DNA of 64,000 nt from Aquipseudomonas alcaligenes (GCF_900156545.1 NZ_FTNW01000004.1:310001-374000), one strand, 5' to 3'; positions 55,466 through 63,979 are shown, counted from the first letter of the stretch. The notes: generated from the sequence alone by a model not told the origin. Translations and numbers: made by a program.

Positions 55466-56524
55466 TCATAGCAGCACCAGCTGACGACCAGGCGGTGCAA
55501 ACTGGCGGCAATCCAGTTCGAAGTCGCGCCGCTCCAGCCCCAGGCGCTTGCGTGCCAGGGCGAAACGCTGGGCCAGCAGGTCGGCAAAGGCACCCTCGCC
55601 ACGCATGCGGGTGCCGAAGCGGCTGTCGTAGTGCTTGCCGCCGCGCGACTGGCGGATCAGGCTCATGACGTGTTCGGCGCGCTCGGGAAAGTGCGCGCGC
55701 AGCCATTCCTCGAACAGCTCGGCGATCTCCAGCGGCAGGCGCAGCAGCACATAGCCGGCCGAACTGACGCCGGCATCGCGGGCCGCCTCGAGAATCCGCT
55801 CCAGCTCCATGTCATTGATCATCGGGATGATAGGCGCCACCAGCGCCGCGACCGGTACGCCGGCCTGGCGCAACTCGCGCAGGGTGCGCAGGCGCGCACC
55901 GGGCGAGGCGGTGCGTGGCTCCATGATGCGTTTCAGCTCGTCGTCCAGAGTGGTCAGGCTCAGCGCCACGCTGACCAGGTTGCGCGCGGCCAGCTCCTGC
56001 AGCAGATCGAGATCGCGCAGGATCAGCGAACTCTTGGTGATCAGGTGCACCGGGTGGCGATAGCGAAGCAGTATCTCCAGGGTCTGGCGGGTCAGGCGCT
56101 GCTCGCGCTCGATCGGCTGGTAGGCGTCGGTGTTGATGCCCAGGGCAATCGGCTGCGGCACATAGCCGGGCTTGCTCAGCTCCTCTTCCAGGCGTTCGGC
56201 CAGGTTGGTCTTGGCAATCAGCCGGGTCTCGAAGTCGATGCCCGGCGACAGGTCCCAGTAGGCATGGGTCGGCCGGGCGAAGCAGTAGATGCAGCCATGC
56301 TCGCAGCCGCGATAGGGATTCACCGAACGGTCGAAACCGACGTCCGGCGACTGGTTGCGGGTGATCACCGTCTTCGCCCGCTCGGCACGCACCTCGGTGG
56401 CGCGACAGGGCGGCGTCTCGGCCTGAAACCAGCCATCGACCTCGGTCTGGCTGCGGGTCGGGGCAAAGCGGTTATGCGGATTGCTGGCGGTGCCGCGGCC
56501 GCGCGGCGGAAGAGAGACAGGCAC
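55466..56524 (-). CDS. PA0069-type radical SAM protein, predicted SOS gene
   Basis: A 352-residue radical S-adenosylmethionine enzyme. The 4Fe-4S motif Cys-x3-Cys-x2-Cys is in GCEHGCIYCFARP (about 74-86), followed by GTNTDAYQP-like ALGINTDAYQPIEREQ and the SplB-like barrel strands HLITKSSLILRDLDLL and VALSLTTLDDEL. It is related to spore photoproduct lyase (SplB) but belongs to the PA0069/Rv2578c group of unknown substrate. The start is GTG 56524 with GAGGGTGAG upstream. A near-perfect LexA box ends 14 bases before it, indicating DNA-damage induction; PA0069 of P. aeruginosa is, from memory, an SOS gene. A DNA-lesion or nucleic-acid substrate is inference. Confidence 0.9.
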   Translation of the reverse strand: MPVSLPPRGRGTASNPHNRFAPTRSQTEVDGWFQAETPPCRATEVRAERAKTVITRNQSPDVGFDRSVNPYRGCEHGCIYCFARPTHAYWDLSPGIDFETRLIAKTNLAERLEEELSKPGYVPQPIALGINTDAYQPIEREQRLTRQTLEILLRYRHPVHLITKSSLILRDLDLLQELAARNLVSVALSLTTLDDELKRIMEPRTASPGARLRTLRELRQAGVPVAALVAPIIPMINDMELERILEAARDAGVSSAGYVLLRLPLEIAELFEEWLRAHFPERAEHVMSLIRQSRGGKHYDSRFGTRMRGEGAFADLLAQRFALARKRLGLERRDFELDCRQFAPPGRQLVLL

Positions 56525-56537
56525 GACTCACCCTCTT

Positions 56538-56557
56538 TACTGTATTTATTTACAGTA
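56538..56557. promoter_or_regulatory. LexA (SOS) box
   Basis: The 20-mer TACTGTATTTATTTACAGTA has both CTGT and ACAG half-sites at the required eight-base spacing. It differs from the E. coli consensus TACTGTATATATATACAGTA at two central bases. It lies immediately upstream of the radical SAM gene (minus strand) and 20 bases past the end of the acyltransferase gene. Confidence 0.9.
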
Positions 56558-56577
56558 TTTTATTTGTCGGCCTCTGA

Positions 56578-57729
56578 CTAGCTCTGTGTGGAAGTTGCCG
56601 ACATCAGGGAGGACTGCTTGAGCTGCCGGCTAGCCAGTTTTCGGCCATAACCGCGAAGAGGAGACTCCACTAGGCGATACGTGAGCTCCGCGGCAAGGCT
56701 CGCAGCGACAAACGTACAAATAACGTAGAGGGCAATTTCATATCGGCCCTGAAGAAAGCGCGGCCCCTCCGGAAACAATAGAAACTGAGCCAGAAAGAAC
56801 ACTGGTGCATGAACCAAGTAGAGCGCATAGGAGCGCGAGCTCATCCACAACAGAAATGCTCCAGGCCTAATACCATTGCCAGTGGCAGCCAACCAAACCA
56901 GTGCAGCACCGATCAATGCCACTATGCCTACCATGGCAACCCCGGGAGCAACCTGAGCACCTAGAGAGGGAACCCAAGCCAGCAGCGCAAGAAGTGCTAG
57001 CGACAACGGCATGCCTAGTCTCAATTTTTTCAGGCTATTCCCCAGCCCGAGGGCGATACCTCTATGGCTCAGCAAGGCCAAGACCACCCCCCAGAGCAGG
57101 CTATCTGGCCGGACATACCAGGCAAGGGTGAGAATAGGTCTTATCCAGAACAGATGAGTGATGAGCAGCAGAGCCAAAACCGGCAACAGAAGTCTGGCCG
57201 GCAGAAGTATCAGCAGGATAGGCAGCAACAGATAGAACTGCTCCTCGAGAGAAAGGCTCCAGTAGGGGCTGAGTACCGGTGGCTGGCTGCAAAGTTCGCC
57301 CCACTGCCCGCTGCCAATGCAATGTGCCCAATAAAGATTGGCCACCTGTAATACTGCCGCAAGAGCATCGTTGAGCAGTGTTCGAGTTGGCGCAAAAAGT
57401 GCGTGTTGACCTATCAGTAACGACAACAACAGCGGCACCAGTAGCCACAACCACGCCGCTGGCAGCAGACGAAACGCTCGCCTGATCCAAAAAGCCTTGA
57501 GCTCGGGCCACCATGCCGTCCCGCGCTCACGCGCGCCCACAAGTCCCAGTAGTGAGTGGGTAATCAGAAACCCAGAAATCACAAAAAACAGATCGACTCC
57601 CGCCCACAGCTCTACATGACTGGGTAAATTGAAATACCAGCCGCTTACCTCTATCTGAAGATGAGAGAACAGGACGAAGGTGATCGCAATAGCCCTAAGG
57701 GACTCGATCTGTAGGTTGCGTCTATCCAT
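56578..57729 (-). CDS. Acyltransferase-3 family membrane protein (O-acetyltransferase type)
   Basis: A 383-residue protein with about ten membrane segments. It matches Acyltransferase_3: IESLRAIAITFVLFSHLQIE (conserved His in helix 1), LFFVISGFLITHSLLGL, the Arg-containing WIRRAFRLLPAAWLW and YWSLSLEEQFYLLLPILL. The family O-acylates surface sugars such as LPS O-antigen or exopolysaccharide. Base composition is clearly lower in GC and codon choice more mixed than in the flanking genes, suggesting recent acquisition. The start at ATG 57729 fits the family N-terminus. An ATG at 57765 overlapping the yheV stop (TGATG) is the alternative and would add 12 residues. The acceptor is unknown. Confidence 0.87.
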   Translation of the reverse strand: MDRRNLQIESLRAIAITFVLFSHLQIEVSGWYFNLPSHVELWAGVDLFFVISGFLITHSLLGLVGARERGTAWWPELKAFWIRRAFRLLPAAWLWLLVPLLLSLLIGQHALFAPTRTLLNDALAAVLQVANLYWAHCIGSGQWGELCSQPPVLSPYWSLSLEEQFYLLLPILLILLPARLLLPVLALLLITHLFWIRPILTLAWYVRPDSLLWGVVLALLSHRGIALGLGNSLKKLRLGMPLSLALLALLAWVPSLGAQVAPGVAMVGIVALIGAALVWLAATGNGIRPGAFLLWMSSRSYALYLVHAPVFFLAQFLLFPEGPRFLQGRYEIALYVICTFVAASLAAELTYRLVESPLRGYGRKLASRQLKQSSLMSATSTQS

Positions 57730-57764
57730 GCTTTTGCAGTCTATCTCCAGTGAGCTTCGCGCCA

Positions 57765-58028
57765 TCACTCCGGCTTCTTCAGCTTGGGATTGGGAAAGAA
57801 CTGCACCGGCTGGCCCTTGCTCGCCGCCGGCTTGGGCTCGGCCCGGTTGACCCGGGTGCCGAGCTCCTTGGGCACCGACTGGCCCTGGGCGTTGAGGGTG
57901 TCGGCATAGCCGCAGGCCACGCATTCGCGGTGCGGGGTGCCGTCCTCGTCCCACATCTTGATGGTGTCCTGGGCGCTGCACGCCGGGCACACGGCGCCGG
58001 CGATGAAGCGCTTCTTCGGCTCGCTCAT
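57765..58028 (-). CDS. yheV: YheV-family putative metal-binding protein
   Basis: An 87-residue small protein with a zinc-ribbon-like core: AVCPACSAQDTIKMW (Cys-x2-Cys near residue 14) and RECVACGYADTLN (Cys-x2-Cys near residue 37). The C-terminal half is basic and Pro/Lys-rich (FFPNPKLKKPE). The family (DUF2387) is named YheV in E. coli and is of unknown role; zinc binding is inferred from the four cysteines. Its ATG overlaps the prlC stop (TGATG, 58026-58030), so it is co-translated with prlC. Confidence 0.88.
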   Translation of the reverse strand: MSEPKKRFIAGAVCPACSAQDTIKMWDEDGTPHRECVACGYADTLNAQGQSVPKELGTRVNRAEPKPAASKGQPVQFFPNPKLKKPE

Positions 58029-60076
58029 CACGCCGCCTCCTGGCTCAGGCCGAGGTGACGCAGCAGGGCGTCGATGCTCGGCTCGCGGCCGCGGAAGTCG
58101 ACGAACAGCACCATCGGTTCCTGCGAGCCACCGCGGGCCAGGATCGCCTCGCGGAAGGCGCGGCCGGTAGCCGGGTTGAGCACGCCCTCTTCCTCGAACC
58201 TGGAGAAGGCGTCGGCGGACAGCACTTCGGCCCACTTGTAGCTGTAGTAACCGGCCGCGTAACCGCCGGCGAAGATATGCGCGAAGCTGTTGGCGAAGCG
58301 GTTGAAGGCCGGCGGACGCACCACCGCCACCTCGTCGCGGATGCCTTCGAGCACCTGCAGCACGCTGCGGCCGTCGCCGTGGGTGGCGTGCAGCTCGAAG
58401 TCGAACAGCGAGAACTCCAGCTGGCGCACCATCATCAGGCCGGACTGGAAGTTCTTCGCCGCCAGCATCTTGTCCAGCAACGCCTGCGGCAGCGGCTCGC
58501 CGGTCTCGTAGTGGCCGGAGATCAGCGCCAGACCCTCGGGCTCCCAGCACCAGTTCTCCATGAACTGGCTGGGCAGCTCCACCGCATCCCAGGCTACACC
58601 GTTGATGCCGGAAGCGCCGGCATGCTCGACGCGGGTCAGCAGGTGATGCAGGCCATGGCCGAACTCGTGGAACAGGGTGGTGACCTCGTCGTGGGTCAGC
58701 AGCGCCGGCTTGCCGCCGACGGCGGGGGTGAAGTTGCACACCAGGTTGGCCACCGGGCTGACCAGGCTGCCATCGGCGGCGCGACGCTTGTCGCGGGCAC
58801 CGTCCATCCAGGCACCGCCGCGCTTGTTGGCGCGGGCGTAGAGGTCGAAGAAGAAGCGGCCGACATGCGCACCGTTCTCGCGAATCTCGAACAGGCGCAC
58901 GTCCGGGTGCCAGGTGTCGAAGTCATGCAGCTCCTGAATCTCGATGCCGTAGAGCTTCTGCACGATGGCGAACAGGCCGGACAGTACCTTGTCGATCGGG
59001 AACCAGGCGCGCACTTCCTCCTGGGAGATGCTGTAGCGCTGCTGGCGCAGCTTCTCGCTGAAGTAGCCGACGTCCCAGCTCGCCAGGTCCTGCACGCCCT
59101 GTTCGGCGGCGAAGGCCTTGAGCTCGGCCAGGTCCTGCTCGGCGAACGGCTTGCTGCGCACCGCCAGGTCGCGCAGGAAGTGCAGCACCTGCTCGGTGGA
59201 CTCGGCCATCTTGCTGGCCAGGGAGAGCTCGCTGTAGTGGGCGAAGCCGAGCAGACGCGCCAGTTCCTGGCGCAAGTCGAGGATCTCGGCCATCACCGGG
59301 CCGTTGTCGTGCTGGCCGGCATTCGGCCCCTGGTCGGAGGCGCGGGTGCAGTAGGCGGTGTAAACCTCTTCGCGCAGGGCGCGGTCGTCGGCGTAGGTCA
59401 TCACCGCGTAGTAGCTGGGGAATTCCAGGGTGATCAGCCAGCCGTCCAGTTCCTTGGCCTGCGCGGCCTGGGCCATCTGCGCCTTGGCCGAGTCGGTAAG
59501 GCCGGCGAGAGCCGCTTCATCAGTGATGTGCTTGGTCCAGGCCTGGGTGGCGTCGAGCAGCTGGTTGGAGAAGCGGCTGGCCAGCTCGGACAGCTTCATC
59601 TGGATTTCGCCATAGCGCTTCTGCTGCTCGGCCGGCAGATCGATACCGCTCAGGCGGAAGTCGCGCAGGGCGTGGTCGAGGATGGTCCGCTGCGCGACGT
59701 CGAAACCGGCGGCCGCCGGGCTCTTGGCCAGGGCGTCGTAGGCCTCGAACAGCGGCTTGTTCTGGCCCATCTCGGTCCAGTATTCGGACAGCTTGGGCAG
59801 GCAGGCCTCGTAGGCGGCGCGCAGCTCGGCGTTGTTGCACACCGCGTTGAGGTGGCTGACCGGGCCCCAGGCGCGGCCCAGGCGCGCGTTCAGTTCGTCC
59901 AGCGCCAGCACCAGGCCGTCCCAGCTCGGGCTGGCCTGCTGGGTCTTGAGCAGCTCGGCGATGGCCACGCGGCTATCGGCCAGGATGCTGTCGATAGCCG
60001 GCTCGACATGCTCGGGCTTGATCTGGGAGTAGGGCGGCAGGTCGAAGTCTTGCAGCAGGGGATTGGCAGCGGTCAC
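58028..60076 (-). CDS. prlC: Oligopeptidase A (M3 family)
   Basis: A 682-residue cytosolic zinc metallopeptidase that degrades oligopeptides, including cleaved signal peptides. The zinc site HEFGH is in TLFHEFGHGLHHLLTRVEHAG (about residue 471), with the downstream Glu in the ELPSQFMENWCWEPEGLAL block. The start is GTG 60076, giving VTAANPLLQDFDLPPYSQ; AAAGGTG precedes it, and the resulting length is close to E. coli PrlC (680). Upstream in-frame codons would add a tail absent from the family. It is followed by yheV with a stop-start overlap. Confidence 0.95.
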   Translation of the reverse strand: MTAANPLLQDFDLPPYSQIKPEHVEPAIDSILADSRVAIAELLKTQQASPSWDGLVLALDELNARLGRAWGPVSHLNAVCNNAELRAAYEACLPKLSEYWTEMGQNKPLFEAYDALAKSPAAAGFDVAQRTILDHALRDFRLSGIDLPAEQQKRYGEIQMKLSELASRFSNQLLDATQAWTKHITDEAALAGLTDSAKAQMAQAAQAKELDGWLITLEFPSYYAVMTYADDRALREEVYTAYCTRASDQGPNAGQHDNGPVMAEILDLRQELARLLGFAHYSELSLASKMAESTEQVLHFLRDLAVRSKPFAEQDLAELKAFAAEQGVQDLASWDVGYFSEKLRQQRYSISQEEVRAWFPIDKVLSGLFAIVQKLYGIEIQELHDFDTWHPDVRLFEIRENGAHVGRFFFDLYARANKRGGAWMDGARDKRRAADGSLVSPVANLVCNFTPAVGGKPALLTHDEVTTLFHEFGHGLHHLLTRVEHAGASGINGVAWDAVELPSQFMENWCWEPEGLALISGHYETGEPLPQALLDKMLAAKNFQSGLMMVRQLEFSLFDFELHATHGDGRSVLQVLEGIRDEVAVVRPPAFNRFANSFAHIFAGGYAAGYYSYKWAEVLSADAFSRFEEEGVLNPATGRAFREAILARGGSQEPMVLFVDFRGREPSIDALLRHLGLSQEAA

Positions 60077-60200
60077 GGCGAGGCACCTTTGGATACGCGA
60101 ATGCAGAACAGGTTTATGGGGCCGCCAGCGGCCTTTCACAACCTCGATGGCCGGCATGTTAATTACAATCTGCGACAACCGCAGCCTGAAGGAGACTATC

Positions 60201-60743
60201 GTGGCGATTCGAACTTACCGGGGTACCACTCCACAGCTGGGCCCGCGCGCCTTCGTCGACGCCTCGGCCGTGGTGCTCGGCGACGTGGTGCTGGGCGAGG
60301 ACGCCTCGGTGTGGCCGATGGCCGTGGTGCGCGGCGACATGCACCGGATCAGGATTGGCAAGCGCACCAGTGTGCAGGACGGCAGCGTGCTGCACATCAC
60401 CCACGCCGGGCCCTTCAACCCGGACGGTTACCCGCTGCTGATCGGCGACGAAGTGACCATCGGCCACAACGTCACCCTGCACGGCTGCACCCTGGGCAAC
60501 CGCATCCTGGTCGGCATGGGCAGCATCGTGATGGACGGCGCGCTGGTCGAGGACGAGGTGGTGATCGGCGCAGGCTCCCTGGTGCCGCCGGGCAAGGTGC
60601 TGCAGAGCGGCTACCTGTACGTCGGCAGCCCGGTGAAGCAGGCCCGCGCCCTGACCGACCAGGAGCGCGCGTTCTTCGCCTACAGCGCGGCCAACTACGT
60701 GAAGCTCAAGGACCTGCACCTGGCCGAGGGCTACGACCAATGA
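60201..60743 (+). CDS. Gamma-carbonic-anhydrase-like hexapeptide protein (YrdA type)
   Basis: A 180-residue left-handed beta-helix protein. Repeating hexapeptides run through ASAVVLGDVVLGEDASVWPM, RIGKRTSVQDGSVLHITH and IGDEVTIGHNVTLHGCTLGN. The three metal-ligand histidines of gamma carbonic anhydrases are in VLHIT, IGHNV and LHGC. The C-terminal helix is ALTDQERAFFAYSAANYVKL. The start is GTG 60201 with AAGGAG at ideal distance; ORF extension upstream is not family-like. Most YrdA-type proteins have not been shown to be active carbonic anhydrases. The stop overlaps the next gene's ATG (ATGA, 60740-60743). Confidence 0.9.
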   Translation: MAIRTYRGTTPQLGPRAFVDASAVVLGDVVLGEDASVWPMAVVRGDMHRIRIGKRTSVQDGSVLHITHAGPFNPDGYPLLIGDEVTIGHNVTLHGCTLGNRILVGMGSIVMDGALVEDEVVIGAGSLVPPGKVLQSGYLYVGSPVKQARALTDQERAFFAYSAANYVKLKDLHLAEGYDQ

Positions 60744-61159
60744 AAGCTGTCGCCGGCGTTCTGCTGCTGACCCCGCTACTGGCCCTGGCCGACGATGTGC
60801 GCTGCCTGCAATCGACCGGCGGCAAGCCGATCCAGCTGCAGATGACCCTGTTTACCGACGCGGAAGGAGGCTGGCAGGGCGCCGGGCAGGTGCAGTACCG
60901 CGGCCAGCCCGCCAGCCTGCCGATCGTGTTCAAGGACAGCGAGGAGGTGATGGCCGTCGAAGACCGCCCCTCGGAGTTCCGCAGCACCTGGCTGGAAGTG
61001 CTGCCGGACGAGGAGCGGATCGGCGGGCGCTATGCATTCCATCATCAGGGTGCGGTGGTGTTCGCCTTCAGCTACAGCAACGGGCGCAACGGCAAGCGCT
61101 TCGACTTCGCAGAACGCCCTGAACTGCTGGGCGAAGACGGCCAGTGTCACTGGCAATGA
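60740..61159 (+). CDS. Small exported protein of unknown function, coupled to the gamma-CA-like gene
   Basis: A 139-residue protein with a clear signal peptide (MKAVAGVLLLTPLLALA, then DDVRCLQ) and a beta-rich mature part: IQLQMTLFTDAEGGWQGAGQ, QYRGQPASLPIVFKDSEEVM, GGRYAFHHQGAVVFAFSYSN. Two cysteines (VRCLQ near the mature N-terminus and GQCHW at the extreme C-terminus) could form a disulfide closing the domain. The ATG overlaps the preceding stop, so they share an mRNA. I do not recognise the family. Periplasmic location is well supported; the role is not. Confidence 0.8.
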   Translation: MKAVAGVLLLTPLLALADDVRCLQSTGGKPIQLQMTLFTDAEGGWQGAGQVQYRGQPASLPIVFKDSEEVMAVEDRPSEFRSTWLEVLPDEERIGGRYAFHHQGAVVFAFSYSNGRNGKRFDFAERPELLGEDGQCHWQ

Positions 61160-61230
61160 CCAGGCGCACAGCAGCCGAAGCCACTGGCGGTTAAGCTGCG
61201 CGCGTCACCGCTGCCGAAAAGGACGTCCCC

Positions 61231-62160
61231 GTGCACGCCAACCCGTTCGCCACCCTCCCGGTCGAATCCACTTCCGGCACCCAGGAAGCCACACACCAGC
61301 CGTGGGCCTTGGCCCTGGCCGCGGGCCTGGCCACCCTGCTGAGCATCGTTCTGGGCAGCCTGATCGCGCAGCTGCGCTACCCGCAGTACGCGGAGTACCT
61401 GCTGGACAACCTGCACAGCCACCTGCCCGCCTGGTGCTTTTCGGTCCTGCTGGCCGCACTGACCGCCGCGCTGCTGAGCCGCGGCTACCTGGAACGACAC
61501 GGCAGCACGCTCAGCCGCCCCCTACCGCTATTGCTGGGTCTCGGCCTCGCGCTGCTGGTGGTCGGCCAGGTCTATGGCCTGCTCGCCGGTCTGCTGCTCG
61601 GCAACGTCTACCAGTGGATCAGCGACAGCTCGCTACCGGCGACGCTGATCCAGGAGCCGCTGGGCCTGCTCGACTTCGCCCTCACCTGCGTGCTGCCCCT
61701 GTGGCTGTGCCTGCGCCTGGGGGCGAAGACGCCCGCGGCAGCGGGGTTCGTGCCGCGCCATGAAGCCGCGCTGCTGCTGGCCCTGAGCATCGCCCTGCTG
61801 AGCCTGAAGGGATTGCTGCTGTTGCCGCTGTACCTGCAGGAGGGCGGCTGGGTGAGCCTGGTGTATTTCGCCCCGCTGCTCTACGGCGCCCTGGTGTTCG
61901 CCTGCGCCTGGCAGACCCTGCCGCCCCGGCTGGCGCGAATCCGCCCTGGGCAGCTGGCGCTGACTGCACTGGCGATCTTCCTGGTCTGGCTGCTGGTCCA
62001 CCTGCTGGTGGCCGGCGTGCTGCTGGTGTCCGCCTTCAGCGGCAGCGATGCACTGCTGCAGCCGGCACCGCTGATCATCGCCGGCCTCGCCGTGCTGGCC
62101 CTGCTGTGGCCGCTGACCCTGCTGGGCCTGCGCTGGATCTACCGCGCCGAGGCGGCCTGA
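61231..62160 (+). CDS. Integral membrane protein of unknown function
   Basis: A 309-residue protein with about eight hydrophobic segments (for example WALALAAGLATLLSIVLGSL, PLPLLLGLGLALLVVGQVYG, ALTALAIFLVWLLVHLLVAG). The N-terminal 22 residues are hydrophilic. No catalytic or transport motif was recognised. The start is GTG 61231 with AAAAGG about 11 bases upstream; no better start is seen. It follows the exported protein by 71 bases on the same strand and may be in the same unit. It converges on the DUF1161 gene, with stops six bases apart. Confidence 0.75.
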   Translation: MHANPFATLPVESTSGTQEATHQPWALALAAGLATLLSIVLGSLIAQLRYPQYAEYLLDNLHSHLPAWCFSVLLAALTAALLSRGYLERHGSTLSRPLPLLLGLGLALLVVGQVYGLLAGLLLGNVYQWISDSSLPATLIQEPLGLLDFALTCVLPLWLCLRLGAKTPAAAGFVPRHEAALLLALSIALLSLKGLLLLPLYLQEGGWVSLVYFAPLLYGALVFACAWQTLPPRLARIRPGQLALTALAIFLVWLLVHLLVAGVLLVSAFSGSDALLQPAPLIIAGLAVLALLWPLTLLGLRWIYRAEAA

Positions 62161-62166
62161 TCCGCC

Positions 62167-62397
62167 TCAGTCGTTCTTCTGGTAGATGATCTTGCGGCTG
62201 CCGTTCTCACAGCTGCCGACCACCATGGCGGGGTCCTTGACCTCGCCGGCCGGTACGATCTCCAGGGTGTAGCTGTTCACCCGCGCGGCCTGGATCTTCA
62301 CTTCGATCTCCTGCTTCAGTTCCTCGCAGGGCTTGGGCGCGGCCAGGGCGCCGCCGCACAGCATCAGGGCCATGGTGGCCGTCACTAGGCGTTTCAT
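62167..62397 (-). CDS. DUF1161-family small exported protein
   Basis: A 76-residue protein. The signal peptide MKRLVTATMALMLCGGALAA precedes PKPCEELKQEIEVKIQAARVNSY, the DUF1161 signature, and ends VVGSCENGSRKIIYQKND. The two mature cysteines (PKPCEE and GSCENG) probably form a disulfide. The family is periplasmic and uncharacterised. Start ATG 62397 has GAGGAGTAA upstream. It lies between the convergent membrane protein and the aminopeptidase-like gene. Confidence 0.88.
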   Translation of the reverse strand: MKRLVTATMALMLCGGALAAPKPCEELKQEIEVKIQAARVNSYTLEIVPAGEVKDPAMVVGSCENGSRKIIYQKND

Positions 62398-62431
62398 CCG
62401 TTACTCCTCACTGGGGGCTGGTTCGCCAGTT

Positions 62432-63496
62432 CTAGTTCGACCCGGCCAGGGCCGCCAGCGCTCGCTCGCGCTCGACCAGCGGCAGCTCGCCCAGCTCGGC
62501 GGCACGTTGGTAGAACGCCGCCCAGTCGCCGCCGGCCTGCTCGAACAGCGCGGCGAAGGCCGGCACCCACTGGTCATAGAGACCGAAGGGCAGCAGGCGG
62601 GCGTTGTTCAGCGGGGCATTGATCCAGGCGTCGTAGCGCGCGTCGCCGTCCCACTGGGCGTCGCGCAGGGTGCGGTACTCGGCGCGCAGGCGCTCGAACT
62701 CGGCGGCCTTGGCGGCACGCTTGCCGGCATCGTCCAGCGGCCCCTCGTACAGCGCCTGCAGGCGCTCGCGGCTGGCCAGGATCAGCGCGGTGAACTGGCG
62801 GCGCATGTGCGCCTCCCGCGCATCGTCGGCGGCCAGACCACGGGCGGCACGCCACTGGCGCAGGCCCTGCTGCTCGACGAAGCTGGCGAAGGATTCGTTG
62901 AACGCCGTGTCGTCCTGCACGTACAGCTGCTGGTGGGCCAGCTCGTGGAAGATCACCGCGGCCAGGCGCTGGTCGTCCCAGCGCAGCATGGTGTTGAGGA
63001 TGGGGTCGGCGAACCAGCCCAGGGTCGAGTAGGCCTCGATGCCGGCCACATAGGTGTCGAGACCTTCAGCCTGCAGCAGCGCGGCAGCGCCCCGCGCGCG
63101 GCCCTGCTGGTAGTAGCCACGGTAGGCCACGCAGCCGGCAATCGGGAAGCAGTGGGTCAGCGGCTGCAGCGACAGCTCCGGGGTGGCGAACACATTCCAC
63201 ACCACATAGGGCCGCTGCAGGTCGGCATACAGGCGGTAGCTGCGGTTGTCCGGCAGGCCCAGCTCGGCGCTGGCGAAGGTCCGTGCCTGCTGGGCCAGGG
63301 CCAGGCGCCGCTTGAGTTCGGGGGTGGTCTGCGGCGCGGCGAGCAGCGCGGCCACCGGCTGGCGCGCGGCCAGCAGGTCGAGCTGGCCACGGCTGACCTG
63401 GGCGTAGTAGTCGAGGCTGGCACAACCGTTCAGCAGGACGCCGCACAGCAGGGGAACCAGCCACCGCAACGGGCGGTCGAGAAAGGCACTAGGCAT
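62432..63496 (-). CDS. Putative lipoprotein aminopeptidase (PF10023 type)
   Basis: A 354-residue lipoprotein; the lipobox LNGC (about 22-25, LLCGVLLNGCASL) gives the anchor cysteine. The metal-site motif HELAHQ is in AAVIFHELAHQQLYVQDDTA (about 184), with the downstream Glu in FNESFASFVEQQGL (about 200). FATPELSLQPLTHCFPIAGCVAYRGYY and YSTLGWFADPILNTML are family blocks. The family is annotated as predicted aminopeptidase from the HExxH motif; I know of no experimental substrate. It probably acts on the periplasmic side of the envelope. It is 34 bases from the DUF1161 gene and divergent from the lipoprotein gene at 63540. Confidence 0.87.
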   Translation of the reverse strand: MPSAFLDRPLRWLVPLLCGVLLNGCASLDYYAQVSRGQLDLLAARQPVAALLAAPQTTPELKRRLALAQQARTFASAELGLPDNRSYRLYADLQRPYVVWNVFATPELSLQPLTHCFPIAGCVAYRGYYQQGRARGAAALLQAEGLDTYVAGIEAYSTLGWFADPILNTMLRWDDQRLAAVIFHELAHQQLYVQDDTAFNESFASFVEQQGLRQWRAARGLAADDAREAHMRRQFTALILASRERLQALYEGPLDDAGKRAAKAAEFERLRAEYRTLRDAQWDGDARYDAWINAPLNNARLLPFGLYDQWVPAFAALFEQAGGDWAAFYQRAAELGELPLVERERALAALAGSN

Positions 63497-63539
63497 TGCG
63501 CGAGCCTAGTGCATTGTCGCGCCCCCAAGGAAGCCCGCC

Positions 63540-63941
63540 ATGCGCCTACTGCTGCTCAGCCCCCTGCCCCTGGTCCTCGGCGGCTGCGCCCTGTTGCCAG
63601 CCTGGCACGACCCCGCTCAGGCCTGGATCGACCTGGCGCCGGGCCTGCAGGCGGTGCGGGTGGATGAGCGGATGCTGGAGGATGCGCGCTACTTCCAGGT
63701 GCCTCCGGGGCGTCATGCGCTGCAGATGCGTCTGCGCTTCGAGGTAGCGCCCACCGACACCGGTGGCGCGCAGGCGCTGCCGCGCACCTGCCTGCTCGAA
63801 CTGGACTATGCCGAGTTCAAGGCCGGCCAGCGCTACCGGCTGGAGGCCGGCCACCGCGGCTTTCGCCCCTGGGCGCAACTGCGCGACGCGCAGGATCGTC
63901 CTTTGGCGCGCGCACGCGAGGGGCGCTGCGGCGAGGTCTGA
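63540..63941 (+). CDS. Small lipoprotein of unknown function
   Basis: A 133-residue protein whose signal peptide MRLLLLSPLPLVLGGC contains the lipobox LGGC, so Cys16 is lipidated. The mature part is strand-rich: DLAPGLQAVRVDERMLEDAR, FQVPPGRHALQMRLRFEVAP, and TCLLELDYAEFKAGQRYRLEAG, reminiscent of PEGA-like or carboxypeptidase-regulatory beta modules (the PPGRH and YRLEAG turns). Two other cysteines (RTCLL and GRCGEV) may pair. The family is not recognised with confidence. It diverges from the aminopeptidase gene across a 43-base gap. Confidence 0.78.
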   Translation: MRLLLLSPLPLVLGGCALLPAWHDPAQAWIDLAPGLQAVRVDERMLEDARYFQVPPGRHALQMRLRFEVAPTDTGGAQALPRTCLLELDYAEFKAGQRYRLEAGHRGFRPWAQLRDAQDRPLARAREGRCGEV

Positions 63942-63979
63942 TCGGCGTTATGCTCAACCACCACCCCGAGGATTGCACC

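Noticed and set aside
58055..60739. A long plus-strand open frame reading into the 60740 gene
   Set aside because: Most of it is antisense to prlC. Only the last 139 codons, from ATG 60740 with a signal peptide and ATGA coupling, look real.
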